DNA of 62,000 nucleotides, taken from Chrysomallon squamiferum (taxonomy: Eukaryota; Mollusca; Gastropoda; Neomphalida; Peltospiridae). Position numbers and translations under genes: made by a program. The DNA is taken from NCBI GenBank assembly GCA_012295275.1, contig CM022670.1, forward strand, positions 7,631,712-7,693,711. The letters are read 5' to 3'. Shown piece by piece: positions 44,600 to 56,599 of the stretch (within the stretch, counting starts at the first letter, position 1; each line of letters starts with the position of its first letter). The notes under the pieces were generated by a model. The model was not told the origin of the DNA. It ran no database searches and saw only the letters and a program-made list of their open reading frames with translations.

Positions 44600-45910
44600 A
44601 AAGCGGTCACATTATCAAGAAATATTTTAAAAGATCATGACTGGTAAAACAATTTGTAATAACAAAACAATTTAAAACCGTTTCGAGAAACATTCATTGA
44701 CATAAATATAACCCTTATCTTTTAGAATGAGCAAAATCCTTGGATTCAACTGATACATATTTAAGCCACATAAAGTCCAACTCAATATTGCACCTCACCT
44801 GGGTACCCGGTCTATAGAGATAAGCAAAACGACCGCATGCAGGTGTCACGACATAATACAATTTCAGTCCACGTTCAGTAGCAAACAAACAAAACGTGAA
44901 TATCAAATCTGAACTAACCTAGACTGCGATTCCAAAAATGTTGTGTGTTTGATAACATCCAACTTATGAAAAAAATAGTATGTTGGCCAAACACAAAATA
45001 TGTTTGTCATAAATACGATATTTAGCATGAAGTTTACATTGTTCAGATGATGGATGATCATATTGAAATAATCCCAGTAGATCAAACGCCTATTCTCGGT
45101 TCCAAAACTGAAACTGACCTTTTTAGACTTGAACGAGAAGCATTTTCGATTCGCACATTACAAAGACAAGAACCATTTGGAATAAATGTAGAATTGGGCA
45201 AATGTAAAGAGAGAGAGATAAAATAATTTTCCCAATAATTTACAATCGCCGCAACGTTGACTTTGGTTAAATTATAAAAGTACAGTATTCTAACTTACAA
45301 ACAACCATGAAAAACCAATAAAAAGTACGTTTCGTCAAATGTTTACAGAAAAGTAATGTCTATAAAGACATTTCAATCTCTATGCGGTTTTCTGAATAAT
45401 AAGCCTTATAAAGTTTCAGGTACGGAAATGTTTTAAAATATTTTCAAAGGATATCTAAAATTTTATGTATTTTTAAGAGTGATTCCTTTCCTTCTTTCAT
45501 TTTTTTTAAATTTTTTCTTTTTTTGTTGAAATTTAACTCGTTTTTTTACAGACTTTGAGAAAGGATACATTTTAAATAGTGTTTTGAAACAGTTTTAAAT
45601 ATATTGTGAAATGTATTTGTTTCCAGAAGTGTATTTGTATTAAATTTTACTATATTTGATAGAGTTTTTAGAAAGGATACCTTCTAAAAAGTGTTTGAAA
45701 TAGTTTTAAATATATTTAGAAACGTATAATTTTGTTCTAGAAATGTATTTTAAATCATGTCTGGACGCTCTTGTTGATAGTTTTAAAAGATGTTATCGAT
45801 GTACATAAATATTTTTAAAATATGATAATAAATATACAGACAAAGGACAAAAGCACTCTTTACTAAACATTACAATGGTCAACTTTAAGTCAGCTCAAAC
45901 CCCTAGAGAT
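44600..45910. other. Intergenic DNA with a two-copy local repeat
   Basis: AT-rich, with no gene seen. At about 45,550-45,765 two diverged copies of a roughly 113-bp segment lie in tandem, sharing AGAAAGGATAC, AGTTTTAAATATATT and AGAA(A/G)TGTATTT. Confidence 0.5.
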
Positions 45911-47089
45911 GAAATTTTAATAATAAAAAAATGTCCTGTACCATTGCGTTATTTAATTCTTAAATACATACATACATACACACAGGCCCTATATATTATT
46001 CATTTATATCTTTATTAGAATCAAATACGCAGTAAATTAAAATAATACAATTTCAATAGAAGCTTTTTCTCTGTGTTTTTTCTAGCTGCACAGCTCTGAC
46101 GTCAAAGGTCATTAGTTTGACCTCGAAAATTGTCAGCTGTTTATATTAGGCTCGTGTATTTCTCGAATGTTGTCTTTTGTTCATAGTTTATCGTGATCTC
46201 TTTGTTAAGCGGAATTGTCATATATCTCACTATACAAGTATTTGTATTTATGTAACTGATATTCTGATATTCATGAGTCATAAACCGACTTTATTCTACC
46301 AAAAACAACTTGTCAGATGTCACGAAGTTATATTTTATATTTATTTACAATAACTGAATATAATTTATTTTCTTAATAGAGTAAGGAAAATTAAAACATA
46401 CATACATACATACATACATAGAGTCAGACAGACAGATATATACACATACAAACAGCGGTAGGTTAATAAATAGAAATGCAGAAATTTAAAATTATGTTTT
46501 TATGTTACTTTCTAGAATTACAAACCCATCTCCACAATTTGTATAGTGGCTTCTTTTTATATGTATATACACCCACATACATATGTAGGCACATACACAA
46601 ACACATACATAAATACATACACACACACACATATATATATACACATATATACGTACACATGCATACCCACACATATATGTACAGATATACACATACATAT
46701 ATCTACTTTACACATTTGTACTCCTAATAATGTCAGTTTAAATATTTACATTATATAAAGCACACACGATGTTAATTTTAAATATTGTACAATAAACTGC
46801 ACAGTAATAGTGAAGCCAATACTTGCCTTCGTTTTAAATAATTAAACCATAATGGGTTTCTTAAACCATATATATTTTGATATTCAGACTAAAAATAACA
46901 ACAATTACTACGTAAAAGCTGATTTTTTCAAAAACAATCGGAGAAAACTATCTCTCCGCTGTGATAATTATATCAATGATCCTACAGTTTTAGAAGTAAA
47001 CTGTGATGATTATACGCTTGAAATCGCTGTATCTGGTAATATGTTGCTTGTGAAACCACTCATCCGTAGCTTCCATCGAAATGTGATAT

Positions 47090-47330
47090 CTACAGTATAT
47101 TCTAACATTAAACATTGTGTCATCGTTATGTTTCTGTTTTGTCCTATCTATAGTATGTTCCAATATTAAACATTGTATGTTTTTTTTGTGTTTGAATTTA
47201 GTCCTATCTACCGTATGTTCTAACATTAAAGACTGTATGATCTTCATATTTGTATTTTTTATTATCTACAGTATAGTCTAATATTAAACACTGCATGATC
47301 TTCATGTTTGTATATTTTCCTATTTTCCTT
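47090..47330. repeat. About 60-bp minisatellite in unit 1
   Basis: Four diverged copies share TATCTACAGTATGTTCTAA followed by ATTAAACATTG and TCATGTTTGTATTTT, starting near 47,092, 47,144, 47,205 and 47,265. Confidence 0.75.
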
Positions 47331-47382
47331 CCAGTGAATCAAATAAAATCATTCTCATTCAATCATGAATACTTCTGAAGAG

Positions 47383-47392
47383 AATAATAATA

Positions 47393-47436
<44 letters not shown>

Positions 47437-47450
47437 TGATAATAATAATG
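47383..47450. repeat. AAT microsatellite in unit 1
   Basis: Imperfect AAT units, also present at the same place in units 2 (54,369-54,425) and 3 (61,408-61,464). Confidence 0.9.
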
Positions 47451-47793
47451 TGCCAAAGAAGAAAAAAGAAGAAGAAAAAGCAGTTCTAGAAGAAAAAAAA
47501 ACAATAAAAATGTTTGAATTGACAAGTGCGGTCAATATCCAGATTTCTGTTGATAACATTCAGTGGTGAACAGAGTGATGATATTCGTTGATATCTGAGG
47601 ATAAACTTTGCCCTCCCCTCTTATGGACCACATTATATGCCCAACCTGTCTCAGAGAATCGAGGCATTTATGATCAGAAAAAATAATATCAGAAAACCTA
47701 TCTGACAGATATTCTTAAAACCATATAAAAATAATTCTTTAAAAATGTCTAATTTCATTTTAGAGATTTTGTCTCTCTCACAATTAGCTCAAA

Positions 47794-47930
47794 TAATTCT
47801 GCTCCTTTTACCATATCTACACCAGCAGTCAAAGTGCTCGCAGTTCTTTCAAGCTACATTGTATTTACCAAATATTTTATGTCCAACTTTTGGTTTTGCT
47901 CTCTTCACAATTTCGTTAGTTTTATTTGGT
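47794..47930 (-). pseudogene. Decayed PLAAT exon 3, copy P1
   Basis: The minus strand reads NEIVKRAKPKVGHKIFGKYN, a TGA stop at 47,849-47,851, then KNCEHFDCWCRYGK. The match to exon 3 of copies A-D is clear, including the NCEHF active-site motif, but both splice sites are lost (AAC in place of CAG; no GT at the donor). No matching exon 1 or 2 was found nearby. Confidence 0.8.
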
Positions 47931-48299
47931 TAATTTAATTTTTGTTCTTTCTTTTTCATTTCTCTTTTTTATTTTTATTTGTTCCTCTGTCTGTCTCTCA
48001 CAGCGTCTGTCCTTTTCTCCGTCTTTCACTTTTCTAACGCAAAATGTTAAGTAAAATAATACTCTTTAGAAATGAAGTCGGTTTTATTTGCTATTTTTGA
48101 AAAAAAACACCCAAAACAGCAAAAAAAAACCTGTTAACTTATTTTTATTTATTTACTTTTTATTTATCCAGATTTCTAAAGATAACGCTGTAAAAAATAC
48201 ATTGCATTAAAGTAGCGTCATTTTCCTTATTTTATTGGCAATCGTTTGTCACAGGTCACCAAGAACTGACCTCTTAATGTAAATACATATCTCGTTTCC

Positions 48300-48360
48300 C
48301 TTTGTATTGCAGTTAACGGATAGCTACCTATTCTATACGTCGTTCTACTCCTCTAGTTTC
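48300..48360. promoter_or_regulatory. Conserved upstream block linked to P1
   Basis: Contains TGTATTGCAGTTAACGG and TATACGTCGTTCTACTC, the same block that lies upstream of copies A-D. This shows that P1 was once a whole gene copy. Confidence 0.35.
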
Positions 48361-49287
48361 TCTACATTAGGTTATAATTCTTCGTTCCGGATCATAGAAA
48401 TGCAGTGTTATTACCCTCCACACAGAGAGAACTATATTCACGTAGTCTGTCCATGTCTATATAAAATGAATGTATTTATACATACATATATATATAAAAT
48501 GTAAGAAAAAAAATTAAAACAAATATCCACACATACATACTATTTAAAATGAATCAACAACTTTAAATATTGTAGTCAAATAATGTTTTATTCTTCGTCA
48601 GTTTAAACTTTTACATGGAACAATATTACTAGTCACTAAACTATTTTAACTTTTTTTATTCAAAATATTGTACAGTAAACTGTACAGTAATTGTAAAGCC
48701 AGTACTTGACTTGGATTTAAACAGTTTGAAAAAAAAAAAAATGTTATGAATGGGAAAACACCGTTAACAAATGTGAGGAATAGAGATTAAAAGGTATTCA
48801 ATAAGCCTTTGTTTATTTCCCTAAAACATATATACAATACGACAAAACCTAGCTTCACCTAGCTTTAAACACACTGGTAGAAAAGAGTGTTATACATTAC
48901 GATAAATCCTCATTTTCTCTAACACTTCAATATTTATATTAGCACAAAGAAACCAAACTAATAGAAAACGTCTACCTCAACCAAAAAACAAATAAAAATG
49001 TGTTGATTAAAGCAATATTTTGTGAGTAAAGAAAATTAAATTTAAAAAATCGAAACATTCTAGTTTGATCAAAAATTGATAGTTACTTATAAAATGAATG
49101 AAAGATACAACATTTAAAATATTGTTAATACCACACATTAAATGAAAGCAACATACAAAGTCAGTTAACTTTAATCTTTCTGCTCTGATATTTGTTTGAA
49201 ATATTTTAACCAGCTCGGGTAAGTTTCATCATTAAATGTCATTTGTCTTGGTTTGATGAGCGTTTTCAAAAGATGCAACTGTTGAAT

Positions 49288-49292
49288 TCAAA

Positions 49293-49351
<59 letters not shown>

Positions 49352-49459
49352 TAATAGTAATAATAATAATAGTAATAATTTGTTTTTAAATATTTGGTTG
49401 AAAATCAATACCATTGAAATGTTTTCCAGGACTAGCTGGTCAAAAAAAAAAAAAAAAAA

Positions 49460-49514
<55 letters not shown>
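49288..49514. repeat. AAAT and AAT microsatellites near copy C 3' end
   Basis: AAAT units (49,290-49,338), AAT units with AGT steps, a poly-A run and a second AAT tract (49,460-49,514). Unit 2 holds the same set with different lengths (56,266-56,492). Confidence 0.9.
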
Positions 49515-49515
<1 letters not shown>

Positions 49516-49645
49516 ATAGACATATTTGAAAACAGAGCTGTATTAGACAGACAAATAGGAAAAGATACCTTTAGCTAATTCTTTTGAAAAATAGTATCAA
49601 ATAGAAAACGGCCCCTATGATTACTGGGATGTTCCTCCAGCTTTG

Positions 49646-50893
49646 TCACCAAACTCTATAGCCGATACACTGTGTCACTTTCTTCGCTGCTCCTGGTCTT
49701 TTAGATACCTTAGCAGATATTTCTAATATATCGCTTATTGTCTGTGCCGTGTCCTTTACCTGCTGAAAAGAGATTGCGATAGTATTAACGTATTTATTTA
49801 CAGCAGAAACAGCTGTGTTACATTACAAAAAGAATACAGCAGCTTAGTTACACGTTGTATCAGTACTGATAAACAAAAGGTTTCCGATAATCATGATAGT
49901 TAGGACAAATTAAATGCAAGACTATAACAATACATCCTGACCTTTCTAACATCCTATCTTCACATCTTGAGACATCGCTGTAATCAACAGAACTATTTTT
50001 AATATTGAAGATGGTAATATCTACAGGTTTGTACATTGTCCTATTTTCTTTTTAGTGAATTAAGCAAAATCATTCTCCTTCAGTTATGATTGATTCTAAA
50101 TGAGAACAGAGAGAAAAAAAAATAATAAATTGCACAAGGAAAAACCAGTGAGAAACGTTTACGGGGTAGTTTGTGTTCCACAGCCTCATGTGCATAGAAC
50201 TTGACTCAGAGACTGTATAATGAGACAAACTGTTACATTTAAGTCAAAAATATTGATGTAACAGATATCTCTTCTTAAAAACATAAACAAAGTTTCTTTA
50301 CAAATGTTTGTTTTGATTGTGAAATCTATCATTTAATTTAAATTACCTGTTTACTGATTTTTTCTCCGTATCTGCACCAGTTGGCAAAGTGTTCGCAGTT
50401 GTTTGAAGCAAGGTCGTATTCACCAAACTTTCCCTTTCCAAGTTTTGATCTTGCTCTTTTAACGATTTCTTCACTGCTGAATGGACTATACGTACAAGTA
50501 AGAAATTTAATTCTCAGTTTTAAGTGCTTTATAAATTGTTATACCTTACAGCCAGTTATAAACATCGTTATTGCTAAATATGTACATGAAAACATTTGTG
50601 ATTATTTATTCCTTTTATGTTCTGATTTCTGTTACAGATTATTTATTAAAATAATTGATTGAATTGCGATCGTTCAAAAACACGTAAATCTGTATTACAA
50701 TACTTTTAATACTTATTTGTGTATCTTTTTTAAAACTGTTCAAAAATCTAATATGAAATAAAATAAATTTTGACAATTACCTTTTCTTAATCTCAATCTC
50801 GCACGATGACGATTCACCTCTGACAGTTTTATAATCTTCTTCTGTAACACTGCTGTCAGTTGTAAAGTGAACAACCTTTCCATTTCCTAGGAA

Positions 50894-50924
<31 letters not shown>

Positions 50925-51103
50925 CATACAGAGATACATACATATATACACATGTGTGCTTATGTGTATGCTTTTTAGAGGAGAGAGATATGCGTACATA
51001 CGTATAAAAAAAGAAATCGGTATAATGTAAACTTACCGACATAAACGGCAACATGTGAAAACATGCTGCGTGGAAATTTTAATATACATCCTGGTTCTTC
51101 CAT
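49646..51103 (-). CDS. PLAAT/LRAT-domain protein, copy C (141 aa)
   Basis: Four exons on the minus strand: 51,037-51,103, 50,781-50,886, 50,347-50,485 and 49,646-49,759, with GT-AG junctions in phases 1, 2 and 0. The protein starts MEEPGCILKF. It keeps the PLAAT triad: His17 in SHVAVYVG, His29 in KVVHFTTDS and Cys88 in NNCEHFANWCRYG; the 12-residue His-His spacing equals that in vertebrate PLAATs. Family members hydrolyse or transfer phospholipid acyl groups at membranes. The last exon begins VKDTAQTISDILE and ends CIGYRVW. A net 17-base loss against copy D shifts its frame and shortens the tail. No hydrophobic C-terminal anchor is present, unlike most vertebrate PLAATs. A 5' noncoding exon probably ends at 51,495 and joins an acceptor before 51,116. 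Confidence 0.85.
50891..50990. repeat. TA and CATA repeats in copy C intron 1
   Basis: A TA tract next to the exon 2 acceptor followed by CATA-type repeats. The TA tract is shorter in copy D. Confidence 0.85.
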
Positions 51104-51469
51104 TTTGGAATTTATTCTGGAATGCTTTCGAAGTTATCTCGAGAATAAAATGTATGATACACTCGGTATGTCAACGGCTTACTTTGAGATTTTAACCAAC
51201 TGAAATTCTTCCTGTTTCCTGAGAATAAAACTGAAGTGTCAAAGGTGAAAAATGACAAAGCACGAATTTCTATTAATTTATTTATCTGTTTACTTATTTA
51301 TTGATTTATTTACTTATTAAACGATAGTGCAAATAAAAAAGTTGAAATTAAAGTAACAACATTTTAATTTTCCATTTATGAAGTAAACGTATTTTTTTGG
51401 AAACGCGCTTAACAAGGCACAAAGGTTTGGCCCTGAATACAATTAAAGTTCTCCCTCCCCATTGATTTT

Positions 51470-51520
51470 GTATTGTAGTCAAATGGAAGATTACCTACTT
51501 CTATACGTCACTGTTTAGGT
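51470..51520 (-). promoter_or_regulatory. Putative 5' noncoding exon end of copy C
   Basis: Minus-strand GACGTATAGAAGTAG is followed by GTAATC, a usable donor after 51,495. The matching acceptor ATTCCAG lies 13 bases upstream of the ATG exon sequence at 51,116-51,103, so the leader would be spliced. Confidence 0.45.
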
Positions 51521-51678
51521 ATCCACGTTAGACTATATTTATAGCCCGACCCACACTAACTTTTATCTATACATGTAGGTGTGTGTGGATATGTGTATCT
51601 ATGTTTCTATGTATGTATATATGTTGTATGTGAGTGTGTATGTATGTGTTTATGTATTTGTATGTATATATGTGTGTC

Positions 51679-51715
<37 letters not shown>

Positions 51716-52734
51716 AACTATTTTTTGTTTTATTTTGTTTGTATTTTTGGTGTTTTTCTTGTTATTGTTTATTCGTTTTGCTATTGTTATCATTGTTGTT
51801 GTTGTTGTTGTTTTTTAATTGAATATTCTTTTTGTATTTTGTCACGTATGTATATATGTATATGTATATATATATATAAGCACACACAGACACACATATA
51901 TAGAACTGGATTTGTTAAATAATGTTTTTAATTTTTTTTTTCTGTAATAACAAGAAATACTTTATGTTATTTACCCTCTTTCATTTTAATATTATAATTT
52001 CACAATTTTAACTTATTTATATACTTTTTTCTAATAATTTATATTTCTATTTAAACTATTTGACAGTGTCTATTCAGCATGTCTAGACCAGCATACCACA
52101 TAATTCAAACAAGCATTTTATCTTTTTTTAATCATGTGTATTATAATTTGACACAGTAATCGACAAAAGTAACCAGCAAATGTTCATTGTTTTAGTAAGA
52201 ATAAAACGTACAGCTGATTCCACATTATCATAAAACATAACTAACAAAACACTACGCCAGTTAATATAGTTGTTTTTTAATATTATTTTTGAACGTACGA
52301 AGTCTAATTTTGATTGTAATAAAATGTCTTTTTGTTGAACATTCAGTTATGGTTTGTTGGTTGTTGATATTATTTTAATAATTTATCTTATTTTATGATT
52401 TCAGTAGATTCTCTATAGTCATTAATGCGACCAGTTTTGTTCAGATGAACGCGTGAAATTTCAATAACGTAACCTCATTTAAAAAAATAATATGATCCCG
52501 AAAAACGTCAATATACTAATTACTGCAGAGAAATGATTAACAGATAGATAGATAGTTACATAGATAGATGACATATAGATAGACAAACAGACAGACAGAT
52601 AGACAGATAGATAGATCTTTAACTGTTGAAATGGTTATGAATAATTGTGAGTCACTCTTTCGCTCCTTCGCTTCAAATATGTCCTTACCTCTTTATCTGT
52701 CTTATTATTTGCCATTTCATTTTCATTTAGCTTT

Positions 52735-52893
52735 TAAGTTAACCCAAAATTCCTTTGCATGGAAGCAAATACATAGTGTGACTAAACTGACAACCTGTCT
52801 CGATACACCCACTGTGAAACCTCGCGCCCCATTTGCATGTGCTTAGCATTAGTGTAACTCAATGCATGCCAATTTTAGCTATAAAAGAGATGA
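52735..52893 (+). mobile_element. Truncated Tc1 element fragment at unit 1/2 junction
   Basis: Matches the noncoding 5' part of the Tc1 element upstream of copy B (42,555-42,715), for example CTGTCTCGATACACCCACTG and TATAAAAGAGATGAGCAT. It ends abruptly where the next 7-kb unit begins. No transposase sequence follows. Confidence 0.8.
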
Positions 52894-54067
52894 GCATGAT
52901 TAATTTTTTAAATAATAAAAAAGTACGGTACTAATTCGTTATTTAATTCTTAAATACATATATACATACACACACACCGGCCAATATATTATTCATTTTT
53001 TTCTTTTATCAGAATCAACTACGGAGTAAATTAAAGTAATACAATTTAGAAGGAAGCTTTTTCTTTGTGTTTTTTCTAGCTGCACAGCTCTGAGATCAAA
53101 GGCCATTAGTATGACCTCGAAAATTGTCAGCTGTTTATATTAGGCTCGTGTATTTCTCGAATATTGTCTTTTGTTCATAGTTTATCGTGATCTCTTTGTT
53201 AAGCGGAATTGTCATATATCTCTCTATACAAGCATTTGTATTTATGTAACTGATATTCTGATATTCATGTGTCATAAACCGACTTTATTCTACCAAAAAC
53301 AACTTGTCAGATGTCACGAAGTTATATTTTATATTTATTTACAATAACTGAATATATTTTATTTTCTTAATAGAGTAAGGAAAATTAAAACATACATACA
53401 TACATACATACATAGAGTCAGACAGACAGATATATACACATACAAACAGCGGTAGGTTAATAAATAGAAATGCAGAAATTTAAAATTATGTTTTTATGTT
53501 ACTTTCTAGAATTACAAACCCATCTCCACAATTTGTATAGTGGCTTCTTTTTATATGTATATACACCCACATACATATGTAGGCACATACACAAACACAT
53601 ACATAAATACATACACACACACACATATATATATACACATATATACGTACACATGCATACCCACACATATATGTACAGATATACACATACATATATCTAC
53701 TCTACACATTTGTACTCCTAATAATGTCAGTTTAAATATTTAAATTATATAAAGCACACACGATATTAATTTTAAATATTGTACAGTAAACTGCACAGTA
53801 ATAGTGAAGCCAATATTTGCCTTCGTTTTAAATAATTAAACCATAATGGGTTTCTGAAACCATATATATTTTGATATTCAGACTAAAAATAACAACAATT
53901 ACTACGTAAAAGCTGATTTTTTCAAAAACAATCGGAGAAAACTATCTCTCCGCTGTGATAATTATATCAATGATCCTACAGTTTTAGAAGTAAATCCTAC
54001 GCTTGAAATCGCTGTATCTGGTCATATGTTGCTTGTGAAACCACTCATCCGTAGCTTCCATCGAAAT

Positions 54068-54310
54068 GTGATATCTACAGTATATTCTAACATTAAACAT
54101 TGTGTCATTGTCATGTTTCTGTTTTGTCCTATCTATAGTATGTTCCAATATTAAACATTGTATGTTTTTTGTGTTTGAATTTAGTCCTATCTACCGTATG
54201 TTCTAACATTAAAGACTGTATGATCTTCATATTTGTATTTTTTGTTATCTACAGTATAGTCTAATATTAAACACTGCATGATCTTCATGTTTGTATATTG
54301 TCCTATTTTC
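54068..54310. repeat. About 60-bp minisatellite in unit 2
   Basis: Same four-copy minisatellite as in unit 1, nearly identical. Confidence 0.75.
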
Positions 54311-54366
54311 CTTCCAGTGAATCAAATAAAATCATTCTCATTCAATCATGAATACTTCTGAAGAGA

Positions 54367-54405
<39 letters not shown>

Positions 54406-54769
54406 GTAATAATAATAATAATAATGTGCCAAAGAAGAAAAAAGAAGAAGAAAAAGCAGTTCTAGAAGACAAAAAAACAATAAAAATGTTTGAATTGACA
54501 AGTGCGGTCAATATCCAGATTTCTGTTGATAACATTCAGTGGTGAACAGAGTGATGATATTCGTTGATATCTGAGGATAAACTTTGCCCTCCCCTCTTAT
54601 GGACCACATTATGTGCCCAACCTGTCTCAGAGTATCGAGGCATTTATGATCAGAAAAAATAATATCAGAAAACTTATCTGACAGATATTTTTAAAACCAT
54701 ATAAAAATAATTCTTTAAAAATGTCTAATTTCATTTTAGAGACTTTTTCTCTCTCACAGTTAGCTCAAA

Positions 54770-54906
54770 TAATTCTGCTCCTTTTACCATATCTACACCA
54801 GCAGTCAAAGTGCTCGCAGTTCTTTCAAGCTACATTGTATTTACCAAATATTTTGTGTCCAACTTTTGATTTTGCTCTCTTCACAATTTCATTTGTTTTA
54901 TTTGGT
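54770..54906 (-). pseudogene. Decayed PLAAT exon 3, copy P2
   Basis: Nearly identical to P1, with the same TGA before KNCEHF and the same lost splice sites. The shared stop shows that decay preceded the 7-kb duplication. Confidence 0.8.
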
Positions 54907-56264
54907 TAATTTAATTTTTGTTCTTTCTTTTTCATCTCTATTTTTATTTTTATTTGTTCCTCTGTCTGTCTCTCACAGCGTCTGTCCTTTTCTCCGTCTT
55001 TCACTTTTCTAACGCAAAATGTTAAGTAAAATAATACTCTTTAGAAATGAAGTCGGTTTTATTTGCTATTTTTGAAAAAAAATAAATAAATTAAAAAAAA
55101 CCTGTTAACTTATTTTTATTTATTTACTTTTTATTTATCCAGATTTCCAAAGATAACGCTGTAAAAAATACATTACATTAAAGTAGCGTCATTTTCCTTA
55201 TTTTACTGGCAATCGTTTGTCACAGGTCACCAAGAATTGACCTCTTAATGTAAATACATATCTCGTTTCCCTTTGTATTGCAGTTAACGGATAGCTACCT
55301 ATTCTATACGTCGTTCTACTCCTCTAGTTTCTCTACATTAGGTTATAATTCTTCGTTCCGGATCATAGAAATGCAGTGTTATTACCCTCCACACAGAGAG
55401 AACTATATTCACGTAGTCTGTCCATGTCTATATAAAATGAATGTATTTATACATACATATATATATAAAATGTAAGAAAAAAATTTACCACAAATATCCA
55501 CACATACATACTATTTAAAATGAATCAACAACTTTAAATATTGTAGTCAAATAATGTTTTATTCTTCGTCAGTTTAAACTTTTACATGGAACAATATTAC
55601 TAGTCACTAAACCATTTTAACTTTTTTTATTCAAAATATTGTACAGTAAACTGTACAGTAATTGTAAAGCCAGTACTTGACTTGGATTTAAACAGTTTGA
55701 AAAAAAAAAAATGTTATGAATGGGAAAACACCGTTAACAAATGTGAGGAATAGAGATTAAAAGGTATTCAATAAGCCTTTGTTTATTTCCCTAAAACATA
55801 TATACAATACGACAAAACCTAGCTTCACCTAGCTTTAAACACACTGGTAGAAAAGAGTGTTATACATTACGATAAATCCTCATTTTCTCTAACACTTCAA
55901 TATTTATATTAGCACAAAGAAACCAAACTAATAGAAAACGTCTACCTCAACCAAAAAGCAAATAAAAATGTGTTGATTAAAGCAATATTTTGTGAGTAAA
56001 GAAAATTAAATTTAAAAAATCGAAACATTCTAGTTTGATCAAAAATTGATAGTTACTTATAAAATGAATGAAACATACTACATTTAAAATATTGTTAATA
56101 CCACACATTAAATGAAAGCAACATACAAAGTCAGTTAACTTTTTAATCTTTCTGCTCATATATTTGTTTGAAATATTTTAACCAGCTCGGGTAAGTTTCA
56201 TCATTAAATGTCATTTGTCTTGGTTTGATGAGCGTTTTCAAAAGATGCAACTGTTGAATTCAAA

Positions 56265-56265
<1 letters not shown>

Positions 56266-56307
<42 letters not shown>

Positions 56308-56396
56308 TAATAGTAATAATTTGTTTTTATATATTTGGTTGAAAATCAATACCATTGAAATGTTTTCCTGGACTAGCTGGTCAAAAAAAAAAAAAA

Positions 56397-56492
<96 letters not shown>
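56266..56492. repeat. AAAT and long AAT microsatellites near copy D 3' end
   Basis: AAAT units, AAT units, a poly-A run and a long AAT tract (about 56,397-56,492), expanded relative to unit 1. Confidence 0.92.
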
Positions 56493-56494
<2 letters not shown>

Positions 56495-56599
56495 ATAGAC
56501 ATATTTGAAAACAGAGCTGTATTAGACAGACAAATAGGAAAAGATACCTTTAGCTAATTCTTTTGAAAAATAGTATCAAATAGAAAACGGCCCCTATGA

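Larger units (their letters stand above)
45915..52892. repeat. 7-kb tandem unit 1 (contains decayed exon and PLAAT copy C)
   Basis: First of three collinear units. The landmark ATTTAATTCT lies at 45,951, 52,941 and 59,942, giving periods of 6,990 and 7,001 bases. The unit contains CATA/CA repeats, a minisatellite, a decayed PLAAT exon, functional-looking copy C, and a Tc1 fragment at its right end. Unit 1 differs from unit 2 by scattered substitutions and small indels. Confidence 0.92.

Noticed and set aside
46476-46758. Open frames rich in His, Thr, Tyr and Ile in CA/TA repeats, repeated at 53.5 and 60.5 kb
   Set aside because: Translations of CACA/TATA microsatellites; both strands and several frames are open at once.
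47090-47330. Regularly spaced repeats that might suggest a CRISPR-like array
   Set aside because: Degenerate contiguous minisatellite without constant repeats or unique spacers, in a eukaryotic genome.
47340-47560. Possible second gene on the plus strand starting at ATGAATACTTCTGAAGAG
   Set aside because: The homologous stretch in other copies (37.8, 40.85 and 50.05 kb) is PLAAT downstream flank without a kept frame.
54348-54545. Plus-strand open frame with Asn run then KKKKEEEKAVLEDKK, also at 61,387
   Set aside because: The Asn run is an AAT microsatellite. In unit 1 the same frame is broken by a stop, and the region is downstream flank of PLAAT copies on the other strand.
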